Shown here: piece by piece, positions 41,249-49,833 of the stretch
How the letters are laid out: every line of letters starts with the position of its first letter
Numbering within the stretch: position 1 is the first letter of the stretch
Assembly: GCF_008630915.1 (NCBI RefSeq)
Contig: NZ_CP043909.1
Span: forward strand, 2,666,001 to 2,730,000
Direction: 5' to 3'
Origin: Acinetobacter suaedae
GTDB taxonomy: Bacteria; Pseudomonadota; Gammaproteobacteria; Pseudomonadales; Moraxellaceae
DNA length: 64,000 bases
The notes under the pieces: model-generated
What the model was told of the DNA's origin: nothing
The model's database searches: none
The model's input: only the letters and a program-made list of their open reading frames with translations
Position numbers and translations under genes: made by a program

Positions 41249-42073
41249 ATGAACCTACTTTCCGTTGCACAAATGAATTCTCAAGATGACATTGAATCAA
41301 ACTTCTCTGTCATCGAATCATTAATTCAACAAAGTAAGGCCCAAGCTGCTGAACTGATCGTTTTTCCAGAAAACTTTGTTTGTTTTGCTGCGGGTAAACA
41401 ACGTCAAACCGCAGAACAATTTGAAAGTATTCAAAGACGGTTAGAGAATTTAGCACATCGTCATCAGATTTGGATTATCGCTGGCACTCTTCCTTGTCCA
41501 TACCGCCCTGATGGTTCAATCATTTCTGATGGTCGGGTTCGTACGGTAAGTTTATGCATTAGTCCTGAAGGTACTGAAGCACGTTATGACAAGATTCATT
41601 TGTTTGATGTTCAAGTCGGTGATGCTGTCGGCGGCTATCAAGAATCAAAGTTTTTTGAGCCAGGTGATCAAGTTGTTGTAGCCAAAACCCCTTTTGGTAA
41701 TATTGGTCTTATGGTGTGTTATGACATACGTTTTCCTGAGCTTGCATTAATGCTACGCCAACAAGGAGCTAATATTCTAACAGCACCTGCGGCTTTTACT
41801 CATACGACGGGTCAATTGCATTGGCAACTGCTACTTCAGGCACGTGCAATGGATAGCCAATGTTATGTTTTAGGTGCAGCACAACAAGGCTGGCATGGTC
41901 AACAACGCCAAACATGGGGCCATGCAGCAATAACAGATAGTCGTGGGCAACTCCTACAAATGGTGAACACTGAAGGTCATGCTTTAATTACCAGTGCAAT
42001 TGATCTAACAGAACAAAATACCGTTCGTCTCTCAATGCCATTGATGCAACATCGTCGATTATTAACTTATTAA
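41249..42073 (+). CDS. Carbon-nitrogen hydrolase (nitrilase superfamily, NIT/omega-amidase type)
   Basis: This cytoplasmic protein of about 274 residues has the Glu-Lys-Cys triad of the superfamily: LIVFPENFVCF (Glu about 41), RYDKIHLFDV (Lys) and GLMVCYDIRFPEL (Cys about 152). GDAVGGYQESKFFEPGD and FTHTTGQLHWQLLLQARA fit the Nit1/omega-amidase branch, which acts on deaminated glutathione or alpha-keto amides. The exact substrate is uncertain. An ATG two codons after the first possible TTG is the likely start. Confidence 0.88.
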   Translation: MNLLSVAQMNSQDDIESNFSVIESLIQQSKAQAAELIVFPENFVCFAAGKQRQTAEQFESIQRRLENLAHRHQIWIIAGTLPCPYRPDGSIISDGRVRTVSLCISPEGTEARYDKIHLFDVQVGDAVGGYQESKFFEPGDQVVVAKTPFGNIGLMVCYDIRFPELALMLRQQGANILTAPAAFTHTTGQLHWQLLLQARAMDSQCYVLGAAQQGWHGQQRQTWGHAAITDSRGQLLQMVNTEGHALITSAIDLTEQNTVRLSMPLMQHRRLLTY

Positions 42074-42260
42074 CTTATTGCTTTAGAATACTGACAATAG
42101 ACTTGATCAGATTTTATCTGACTGAACTGGTCAACTTTCAATTATAGAATAGGACTCAAATCGTGATTTAATACAAAGTATTGAATGACATAGAACCCAA
42201 GTAAAATGTTCTTTGTTTAATAACCCATTCCTATCACTTTTTTATTTTAAGCTTTTATTC

Positions 42261-42626
42261 ATGTTTAGATTGATTGCAGCATTTTTATTTTTAGGGGCAA
42301 CTACACAACTACATGCAACATCTGCAGAGGAAACTCAACACCAAGAGTTAACACAAATATCCAACCGCTCTATGACACCACAAAATCTGTCATTAAATGC
42401 ATTTGGTCAATGGGTTATTGGCTGGGGTACTGGCCCAGAAGGCGCAAGACAACGTCTAGATTATATTCAACGTGAAGATGTGGCTATTATGAAGCAAAAA
42501 GGCACAACACTAGAAATGATTCGTGCATGGCAACAATATTATGAAAATGAAGCTCAGAATAGCACCAACAATCCAACAGCACGTTATCGTGCTCGCCTTA
42601 TGAAAAAGATTGCGGAACTCTGGTAA
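42261..42626 (+). CDS. Small exported protein of unknown function
   Basis: From the ATG at 42261 the protein has about 121 residues with a signal peptide (MFRLIAAFLFLGATTQLHA). The mature part is predicted to be mostly helical, with a Trp/Gly element FGQWVIGWGTGPEGARQR, then ATIMKQKG-like and AWQQYYENEAQ segments and a basic C-terminus (RARLMKKIAELW). No Cys is present in the mature part. I do not recognise the family. An upstream TTG at 42213 would lengthen it and is less likely. A terminator follows. Confidence 0.65.
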   Translation: MFRLIAAFLFLGATTQLHATSAEETQHQELTQISNRSMTPQNLSLNAFGQWVIGWGTGPEGARQRLDYIQREDVAIMKQKGTTLEMIRAWQQYYENEAQNSTNNPTARYRARLMKKIAELW

Positions 42627-42950
42627 TTTAATATTGAGTTAAGTTTTTGGTATGCGCATAAGTCTCAGCACTTATGCTTTTGTATTTTAAATGATGAGTA
42701 AAGTTAGTAAAAATCGATTGATAACATTGAAAGTATAAAATTCCGAATATTCAAACTCTTGATGCTTATCTCTGTATTAACTTTGAAGCACCAGAATACT
42801 AGGAGCCCAAAAAGTCTACAAAAGATAGAAAGCTCCCTTACAACCATACATACCAAAGATGACAGGATACACAACGCTTCCTGACTTGTACTTTAATGTA
42901 GATCAAGTACGATCAAATAGCATTGAATAGTATTATTAGGAATAAGAATT
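42627..42950. other. 324-base region upstream of ohr
   Basis: It contains the terminator at 42656-42690 and, near ohr, an inverted repeat GTACTT-N11-AAGTAC (42888-42910) that could be a regulator site such as OhrR. No ohrR gene is adjacent. No other feature is seen. Confidence 0.5.
42656..42690 (+). terminator. Terminator of the small exported-protein gene
   Basis: GCATAAGT and ACTTATGC pair around a 6-base loop and are followed by TTTTGTATTTT. Confidence 0.75.
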
Positions 42951-43382
42951 ATGTCTCTTGAACAAGTTGTTTATCGCGCAAAAGTAAAAGCGACTGGCGG
43001 TCGTGATGGTCGTGCCACCTCTTCTGATGGTGTATTGGATGTCAAATTAGGTGTTCCCAAAGAAATGGGCGGTGCTGGTGGTGAAGTGACCAATCCTGAA
43101 CAGCTTTTCGCTGCTGGTTATTCAGCATGTTTCTTAGGTGCTATGAAGTTTGTCGCAAACCGAGATAAATTAAAAATTACCCAAGATGCTTATGTCGAGG
43201 GTGAAGTTGGGATTGGCCCCATTCCGAATGGTTTTGGGATCGAAGTTACATTGAATGTATATCTAATTGGTTTAGAACAGGCCGAAGCTGAACAACTCGT
43301 GGCTGCTGCACATATCGTTTGCCCTTACTCAAATGCGACACGCAATAATATCGATGTGAATTTTAATGTCGTAACTGCTTAA
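42951..43382 (+). CDS. ohr: Organic hydroperoxide resistance protein Ohr
   Basis: This 143-residue OsmC/Ohr-fold thiol peroxidase reduces organic hydroperoxides with lipoyl-type electron donors. The redox pair is visible: Cys 60 in [11 protein letters not shown] and Cys 124 in [16 protein letters not shown]. The N-terminus [26 protein letters not shown] and [10 protein letters not shown] are typical of Ohr rather than OsmC. It is a single gene, with a terminator downstream and a possible operator upstream. Confidence 0.96.
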   Translation: MSLEQVVYRAKVKATGGRDGRATSSDGVLDVKLGVPKEMGGAGGEVTNPEQLFAAGYSACFLGAMKFVANRDKLKITQDAYVEGEVGIGPIPNGFGIEVTLNVYLIGLEQAEAEQLVAAAHIVCPYSNATRNNIDVNFNVVTA

Positions 43383-43391
43383 CTACATGAA

Positions 43392-43428
43392 TAAAAAAAA
43401 CAGCATGCGATTCGCATGCTGTTTTTTT
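43392..43428. terminator. Bidirectional terminator between ohr and gspE
   Basis: The near-perfect palindrome AACAGCATGCGA/TTCGCATGCTGTT is flanked by A8 and T7, functional on both strands after the convergent ohr and gspE genes. Confidence 0.85.
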
Positions 43429-43445
43429 ATAATCTTAATTAAAGC

Positions 43446-44936
43446 TTACTCTTCAGCAGCTTCATTGGTAACTCGTAAGACTTCCTCTAAAGTGGTCTTA
43501 CCTGCCAATACCTTTAATAAGCCATCATCACGAATAGACGCAGCTTGACGACGTGCATGATTTTCCAACTCGTATTCAGCAGCATTACCATGAATCAAAC
43601 GGCGCATTGACTCATCGACAGGAACAATTTCATAAATCGCAGTTCGTCCACTAAAACCTACATGTGAGCATTTATCGCAACCATGAGGTTCTGGCAGCTC
43701 CATATGCTCATCTACTTTTAGATGTTGAAATACTTGCCGCTCAAAAGCATCTGCTTTACGCCAAGTCACACAATGTGGACATAAGGTACGCACAAGACGC
43801 TGTGCAATTACACCAATCAATGAGCTTGCCAGCAAGAAGGGTTCAATCCCCATATCTTTTAACCGTGTTACCGCACCAATTGCAGTATTGGTATGCAGTG
43901 TTGATAGCACCAAGTGACCCGTTAAAGAGGCTTGTACTGCAATTTCCGCAGTTTCTAAATCACGGATCTCCCCTACCATCACCACATCAGGATCTTGACG
44001 CAACATGGCTTTAAGCGCACGCGCAAAGGTCATATCCACTTTGGTATTCACTTGCGTTTGCCCAATGCCTTCCAACTGATATTCGATTGGGTCTTCAGCC
44101 GTCAGAATATTGCGCGTATTGTCATTCAGATCTGAGAGGGCTGCATATAAAGTGGTGGTTTTACCCGAACCTGTTGGTCCAGTTACCAAGATAATGCCAT
44201 GAGGACGATGCACCAACTGAGTCAAACGATCATAATCATTTTGCATTAAACCTAAATGGGTCATATTTAAACGCCCAGCTTGCTTATCCAACAAACGCAT
44301 CACCACACGCTCACCATGCGATGATGGCAATGTTGAAACACGCACATCGACTTCACGTCCAGCAAGACGTAATGAAATACGACCATCCTGAGGGATACGC
44401 TTTTCAGCAATATCCAACTTTGCCATGACTTTGATACGTGAAACCAATAATGGTGCTAATTCACGACGTGGTTGTACGATTTCTCGAAGCTGACCATCCA
44501 CTCGTAAACGTACTGAAAGTTTTTTCTCGAAAGCTTCGATATGAATATCAGATGCGCTTACTCGAATCGCTTCAGACAATAAGGCATTGATCAACCTGAC
44601 GATTGGCGCATCATCTTCTTGATCCATTAAATCTTCAGCCTCAGGTACTTGATCAGCAAGACTCAACAAATCCGGATGATCTTCCAAGCCCGCCGCAACT
44701 TGCTGCGACTCACCTGTATCTCCTGCATAACTCGAGCTTAATAGAGCATGAAATTCTTGATCGGTACACAATTGATCATGTCCCGACTTCCCCAAAATTC
44801 GTCGTGCTTCCTGCAAAGCAATTCGCGCAGTATCCTTGCGACGCACAATAAAAACTTGATCACCTTCGTAACGGAATAAAACACCATGACGTTTGGCAAA
44901 ACTATAAGGAATTTGTATTTGTTTAAGTATTTGCAT
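43446..44936 (-). CDS. gspE: Type II secretion ATPase GspE
   Basis: From the ATG at 44936 (MQILKQIQIPYSFAKRHGVLF) the protein has about 496 residues. It has the N-terminal GspE domain, then Walker A GPTGSGKTTTLYAAL, the Asp box ILTAEDPIEYQ, Walker B RQDPDVVMVGEIRD, His box HLVLSTLHTNTA, and a zinc tetra-Cys element from CPHC to CDKC. It powers the type II pseudopilus. The frame is open for 42 further codons upstream, but that part is not GspE-like. Other gsp genes are not adjacent. Confidence 0.93.
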   Translation of the reverse strand: MQILKQIQIPYSFAKRHGVLFRYEGDQVFIVRRKDTARIALQEARRILGKSGHDQLCTDQEFHALLSSSYAGDTGESQQVAAGLEDHPDLLSLADQVPEAEDLMDQEDDAPIVRLINALLSEAIRVSASDIHIEAFEKKLSVRLRVDGQLREIVQPRRELAPLLVSRIKVMAKLDIAEKRIPQDGRISLRLAGREVDVRVSTLPSSHGERVVMRLLDKQAGRLNMTHLGLMQNDYDRLTQLVHRPHGIILVTGPTGSGKTTTLYAALSDLNDNTRNILTAEDPIEYQLEGIGQTQVNTKVDMTFARALKAMLRQDPDVVMVGEIRDLETAEIAVQASLTGHLVLSTLHTNTAIGAVTRLKDMGIEPFLLASSLIGVIAQRLVRTLCPHCVTWRKADAFERQVFQHLKVDEHMELPEPHGCDKCSHVGFSGRTAIYEIVPVDESMRRLIHGNAAEYELENHARRQAASIRDDGLLKVLAGKTTLEEVLRVTNEAAEE

Positions 44937-45029
44937 CACACAAATAATGATAAGAGAAAGTATTGAGTGTACTCTAAGCAGATTACAGCGTGAAGTCTGT
45001 TTAGCATACTCACAAAGGAATTTTGCATC

Positions 45030-45848
45030 TTGTCTCAAAATAATCAATACGAAACTCCACATTCAAACAATTTGAAGTGGTGGGGCGAACAAAAATTCGA
45101 TATTCAACAAGCCAAAGCTTGGCAATTCGGTTCATTGCTATTCCGCCTTACTCGTGGAATCAAAGAATGGCGTTTAGAATATCATCGCCCTCAATCTCAG
45201 CATGACTATGAACAGCAATGGCAAGTATTGCTGGATACAGAGTTTGCAATGCCACACCCTGCAAAAATTGAACGCTATATGTTTCATAAAACCAATGATA
45301 GCTTTCATTTAATGCCTCGCTTAGCGGATCGATCCGTGGTAATTAAACCCGTCGATCCGATTTATATCCCCGCAGGTCAACGTGGTACGCTCTATATCAG
45401 CACACCGTTATGGATTGCAGGCTTAGTGGATGGCTTAAGCGAACCGTTATTCGACATTCCTGTCATTCAACCTAAAGACACTTGGTTTGGTAAAAGTCCT
45501 CAACAAGGTGAAGTTTGTTACGCCACTTCTGTTGATGGTCGAACTGATCTCAACTTATTACCACCCCGTGCCTTTCGAGCCGTTACACCGATTGAATTTC
45601 ACAACACCAGTCATCATCAGCTACGTTTTGATCGTATGAATGTCCCAGTTCCAGCTCTACCACTATTTTATAGTGAAGGTACGGGACGACTATGGACCTC
45701 GAAAATTAAAGTTTATTATGATGGTGCAGAGTTAGTGCGCATTCGAATTGAAAATCGAACACCACATCAGGCAGGTGAAGTCACTTATATTCATCCACCA
45801 CGCTCACCTAATAGTACTTTTTTAAATATGTTTGACTCATTCTTTTAA
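45030..45848 (+). CDS. DUF432-like protein coupled to mscS
   Basis: This 272-residue soluble protein has no signal peptide. It is beta-rich with motifs RIKP-like VVIKPVDPIYIPAGQRGTLYISTPLWI and FRAVTPIEFHNTSHHQLRFDRMNVPVP. Size, composition and location before an MscS channel suggest DUF432, a family of unknown role; this is tentative. The start appears to be TTG at 45030, with AAGGA 11 bases upstream, since no in-frame ATG exists before residue 86. The stop is 9 bases before the mscS ATG. Confidence 0.65.
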   Translation: MSQNNQYETPHSNNLKWWGEQKFDIQQAKAWQFGSLLFRLTRGIKEWRLEYHRPQSQHDYEQQWQVLLDTEFAMPHPAKIERYMFHKTNDSFHLMPRLADRSVVIKPVDPIYIPAGQRGTLYISTPLWIAGLVDGLSEPLFDIPVIQPKDTWFGKSPQQGEVCYATSVDGRTDLNLLPPRAFRAVTPIEFHNTSHHQLRFDRMNVPVPALPLFYSEGTGRLWTSKIKVYYDGAELVRIRIENRTPHQAGEVTYIHPPRSPNSTFLNMFDSFF

Positions 45849-45857
45849 GAGGTTGCT

Positions 45858-46775
45858 ATGCCAGAAACTAATATTCCAAAAGATGTTGCTAGCAACCTAA
45901 CCAATATTTTTACTAATATTAATTTTGAACGGCTTAGTGAAATCGCAGTAGCCATTATCTTGTGCTTAATTGGTTTTGTGATTGCCCGCTTAATATCCAA
46001 TGCGTTTATACGTACGATTGGCAGCCGTTTCAATGCACACCAACGCTTACTATGGCGTCGGGGTATTTTTTACTTCATTTTCCTGTTATTCATTATGACC
46101 AGTTTGAGAGAAGCAGGATTTAAACTCAGTGTTTTCTTAGGTGCAGCGGGTATTTTAACCGTAGCCCTTGGTTTTGCCTCGCAAACCTCTGCCACCAACC
46201 TGATTAGCGGTCTATTTTTGATTGGTGAAGGCTCATTTGAAGTGGGAGATACCATTCAAATCACACTGATTCGCGGTCAAACTATTGAAGGTGAAGTGAT
46301 CTCAATTGACCTCTTATCTGTAAAACTTCTGACTCTGGATAATGTCTATATTCGACTTCCCAATGAACAACTGATTCGAACTCCAGTAATGAATTTATCC
46401 AAGTATCCGATACGAAGGATTCCTATCACACTGGCAATTAATTTCCATGAAGATATCATTAAAGTCAGACAAGTCTTGTTAGAGGTTGCTGCAAAATATC
46501 CACTAGTTATGGATGACCCCAAACCCGCAGTCGCTGTCACTGCATTTAGAGAATCCACCATCGAACTTTTATTTTCAGTATGGTGTCGCCAAGAAAATGC
46601 ACTAAAAGTACGCGATGAAATGCAAGAACGTGTTCGCAATGGCTTTTTAGAAAATTCAATCGAGATTCCAGTGCCTAAAATGGGCTTAATTGACCGACCG
46701 CTACCATTAGAAAATGATGAAATCGATCAATATGCAAATCAGAAAGCACTCAAAAAAGAACCGAAAGAGAGCTAA
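45858..46775 (+). CDS. MscS-family mechanosensitive channel
   Basis: The 305-residue protein has three N-terminal membrane helices and the MscS core LGFASQTSATNLISGLFLIGEGSFEVGDTIQI, including the pore-lining TM3 and the start of the beta domain. The cytoplasmic alpha/beta part follows (RLPNEQLIRTPVMNLSKYPIRRIPI). It opens under membrane tension during osmotic downshock. It is co-transcribed with the preceding DUF432-like gene. Its stop abuts the convergent DUF2339 gene, and their terminator is inside both coding ends. Confidence 0.94.
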   Translation: MPETNIPKDVASNLTNIFTNINFERLSEIAVAIILCLIGFVIARLISNAFIRTIGSRFNAHQRLLWRRGIFYFIFLLFIMTSLREAGFKLSVFLGAAGILTVALGFASQTSATNLISGLFLIGEGSFEVGDTIQITLIRGQTIEGEVISIDLLSVKLLTLDNVYIRLPNEQLIRTPVMNLSKYPIRRIPITLAINFHEDIIKVRQVLLEVAAKYPLVMDDPKPAVAVTAFRESTIELLFSVWCRQENALKVRDEMQERVRNGFLENSIEIPVPKMGLIDRPLPLENDEIDQYANQKALKKEPKES

Positions 46776-46787
46776 TCAGCTCTCTTT
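46764..46787. terminator. Terminator overlapping the ends of mscS and the DUF2339 gene
   Basis: AAAGAGAGCT and AGCTCTCTTT pair around AATC. The two stop codons are adjacent in its loop region and each arm is the 3' end of one gene. T runs are short. Confidence 0.65.
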
Positions 46788-49646
46788 TCGAGTTTGCTCA
46801 AGTGCAGGCGGTAACGGCGCTAAATAAGCAATCACCAACATAATTGCCCCAGAACCAATAAATGAAATGACTCGTGTTAACGTACCACTTTGGGATAGAT
46901 CCAATAATAATAGTTTGGCGACCACAATTCCTAACAATGCCGCCCCAACAAACCAAATCTGGCGAATATGACGGCGGCTAGAAAAAGTCATCAGAATAAA
47001 TGCCAGAATAACCCAAAGCAACGTTAAACTTAATTGCACATCACCATTCGACCAAATCGCCATACTCCATAATGGGGTGCTGAAATAATGATGCATTGCT
47101 CGTACTACCACACTGCTCAAAACCAATAATCCCATCAAAATCGTCGAGACTTTAAAGCTCCATTCAATTGAATGTTCGATGCTGAAATCATGATGATAAA
47201 TAATCCAAATCAGACCAGAAAACATCAACAATGAGAAAATATCGGTAAAATTTAACAGCGGGAGAAAGTAATATTTCTCTGCAGAATAAGGATCTAAATT
47301 AATCAACAACAACCAAAACAAGGTTAAGCACCAAATAGGTAATTGGTGAAGTAACTGCATTCGTTTTGAGCTGAACGACCACAGCCCATAGAGAAGTGGA
47401 ACAATTGCAAGCGCGACAATTGGCATCGCTGGAAATAGAGCTAAACCAATAATCGCTAGACTTAACCACAACAAGGTTGACCAAATATCTGTAAATACTT
47501 TGGAATCAGAAAACTTGAGACGAAGTAGCATCAGACTGAGAAGCACAGCCGCCACCGCAAAAGTAATCTGACTTAACGTACTTGGCCAATGCCATACTGC
47601 ATATACATTGGCTGCAAAACTTGCTACATAAAGTAAAAACAACAAGCCTGCCAATAAAATCAACTGAATACTATCCCAGCGTACTTGATCTTTATAATCA
47701 ACAAGTAAGCTATAAAGTACAAGTAACCCTGTTGCAATAGCTAAATATGAACTTAAACCATGTTGTTGCCATTGCATGAACTCTACACCCGCAATCGCTC
47801 CTGCATACATGCCCAAAATGACAAATATGCCACTCAGCATACGTGCACTGAAGTATTTCTCCACTTCCTGATAATGTAGTAAATAAAATGCTGAAATAAA
47901 TTGAGCCAATGCATAAATCACAGTACTCAAAATTGGAAACTGCTCAGTTGACCATACTTGAAAAATCAATGCCACTGAGCTTAACAACACCAAAGCAACC
48001 CCAATATAACGGCTAAGACGATAACGTTCCGTTACCCCCCAAACAATTAAAGCAGTTCCTTGAATTACCCACCCCGTTGAAGTCCAATGTGCACCTTTGG
48101 CCAATGGAAAAATCAGTGCCAAAAATACTACGGCAAGAATAAAAAAGCTTTTTGCCAAAATCGAAAGCTGTGGATATTGACGCTTAATCCAGATGTTTAA
48201 ACCTAAATAAATCAAGGCAAGCGCAACAGCACCCCAAGTCAATGCTTGAGTCGAGTTATGCATCAGATAAGCATGCAAAGAAAAACCTAATACCGGCACA
48301 CTAAAAATCAATCCGATATCTAAAATCGGCTGCAAACGAGGCATATCTGGTTTCACATCATCATGCTGCTTTTGAGCACGTAACATCAACTGGCTATAGC
48401 GAACACTCAACCAAATGAATAATGCAATATGCAACCAAAGGATGATATCCAGCGTATTAAACTGTTGACGATCAGCATAAATGCCAATCACAGCACCACC
48501 GATTAACATCGTGGCAAAAAAAGCAATTTGATGCAGAATTTTCCAAGGCTGAATAAAATTAACAACAGCAACAGCAAGGTTAATAAGGAAGTAATAAGAA
48601 AACAGAAAAATTACATCTGGATGGTGTTGCGGAATCACCAACGGCGCAAGATAAGCCATGGTCAATGCCAACAATGCCAAATACAGGGCTTGTTGCTTTA
48701 AACTGAGATAAACAGTCAGCGAGAGCAAAATCACGAATAAAATGCTTGCACTCTTTAGACTTGCAATCACACTAAAATGATGTGAGAAGATCAATGTCAG
48801 AAAAACGACTGCCAATCCTAGACCTTGTAAAGCAACTGCAAATAACTGATTTTTCTTTTGTAATATATATCCTACAAATGTCGTTATACCTCCAGCAGTG
48901 GCAATAAAGCCAAGCTTGGCACCCAAACTTAACTGCCAATGTTCACTTGCAAATCGGAGCAATAAAACAACCCCAACCATGAGTACAGCCACGGCAACAC
49001 GCAAAATAGGATTGCCATGCATCATCCAATCAACAGCAGGTCGCCACCACTTTGGTTGTTCGATTTGTTTTGAACTCATCTCATCTATAGAAGATTGTGT
49101 GGTTTGATCATGGACAGGTGGTTGATCAGCACGCATCCATGCAGGCTGCTCTGATTGTGGCCTGGAAGCGGATAATGGCGATTGTGGTAATGGGGCTTGA
49201 GTCAAGGAGTCTTGATTTTGGAGTTGTGGGGACACCTTCGTAAGATTGTCAGTTTTAGACAGATCCTGATGATATTGTTCTAAATGTAAAAGTCGCGTTT
49301 GAAATGCACTTATGGTTTGAATCAGACACAGGATGAGTACCAATAGCGCCCCACCAGCCAACCACATCCACGTATTTGCATAAGCAAAAAGTGCAATCAG
49401 TGAAGTACTATATATAACGATTCGTTGAACAGTAATACTCGCCGTTTGTGCAAAATAACTGGGTGCAGCCTGTTCCAATTGGCGTAAACGCTGATGAATC
49501 TCAGAAAGAATGTGCACAATAACGACAGTTAAACCAATTGATGCTGCAACAATTGTTGCTTGCCACTGAAAAGCAACAGCGCAACCCAACAAAACAGTCA
49601 AAGCAATTAGAACAATTATAATTCCCTGTTTATCTTTTTTATACAT
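46776..49646 (-). CDS. DUF2339 polytopic membrane protein
   Basis: This 956-residue protein has two N-terminal membrane helices, a soluble Ser/Gln/Pro-rich linker (about 120-190) and then more than 20 hydrophobic helices continuing to the C-terminus. WWRPAVDWMMHGNPILRVAVAVLMVGVVLLLRFASEHWQLSLGAKLG is the typical DUF2339 entry into the repeated-helix part. Function is unknown; members have been called predicted membrane proteins only. The gene is on its own, convergent with mscS and divergent from polA. Confidence 0.87.
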   Translation of the reverse strand: MYKKDKQGIIIVLIALTVLLGCAVAFQWQATIVAASIGLTVVIVHILSEIHQRLRQLEQAAPSYFAQTASITVQRIVIYSTSLIALFAYANTWMWLAGGALLVLILCLIQTISAFQTRLLHLEQYHQDLSKTDNLTKVSPQLQNQDSLTQAPLPQSPLSASRPQSEQPAWMRADQPPVHDQTTQSSIDEMSSKQIEQPKWWRPAVDWMMHGNPILRVAVAVLMVGVVLLLRFASEHWQLSLGAKLGFIATAGGITTFVGYILQKKNQLFAVALQGLGLAVVFLTLIFSHHFSVIASLKSASILFVILLSLTVYLSLKQQALYLALLALTMAYLAPLVIPQHHPDVIFLFSYYFLINLAVAVVNFIQPWKILHQIAFFATMLIGGAVIGIYADRQQFNTLDIILWLHIALFIWLSVRYSQLMLRAQKQHDDVKPDMPRLQPILDIGLIFSVPVLGFSLHAYLMHNSTQALTWGAVALALIYLGLNIWIKRQYPQLSILAKSFFILAVVFLALIFPLAKGAHWTSTGWVIQGTALIVWGVTERYRLSRYIGVALVLLSSVALIFQVWSTEQFPILSTVIYALAQFISAFYLLHYQEVEKYFSARMLSGIFVILGMYAGAIAGVEFMQWQQHGLSSYLAIATGLLVLYSLLVDYKDQVRWDSIQLILLAGLLFLLYVASFAANVYAVWHWPSTLSQITFAVAAVLLSLMLLRLKFSDSKVFTDIWSTLLWLSLAIIGLALFPAMPIVALAIVPLLYGLWSFSSKRMQLLHQLPIWCLTLFWLLLINLDPYSAEKYYFLPLLNFTDIFSLLMFSGLIWIIYHHDFSIEHSIEWSFKVSTILMGLLVLSSVVVRAMHHYFSTPLWSMAIWSNGDVQLSLTLLWVILAFILMTFSSRRHIRQIWFVGAALLGIVVAKLLLLDLSQSGTLTRVISFIGSGAIMLVIAYLAPLPPALEQTRKES

Positions 49647-49833
49647 AGGCTTAGATCAATAATAACAAATTTATTAAATCTATCTTACTGGATCACTGGG
49701 TAAGCAGCTATTTTTACATACAAAATTCTGCAATTTTTAAACGACACTACCCGCCGCATGACGACATCACAACAGGGACAATCCAGACTTTTTCACGTAA
49801 AATAGCCGTCAGTTCATAATAAGGATTTGCATA

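Noticed and set aside
44937..45062. N-terminal extension of GspE
   Set aside because: The extra residues are not GspE-like and overlap the upstream region of the divergent gene; the ATG at 44936 gives the standard start.
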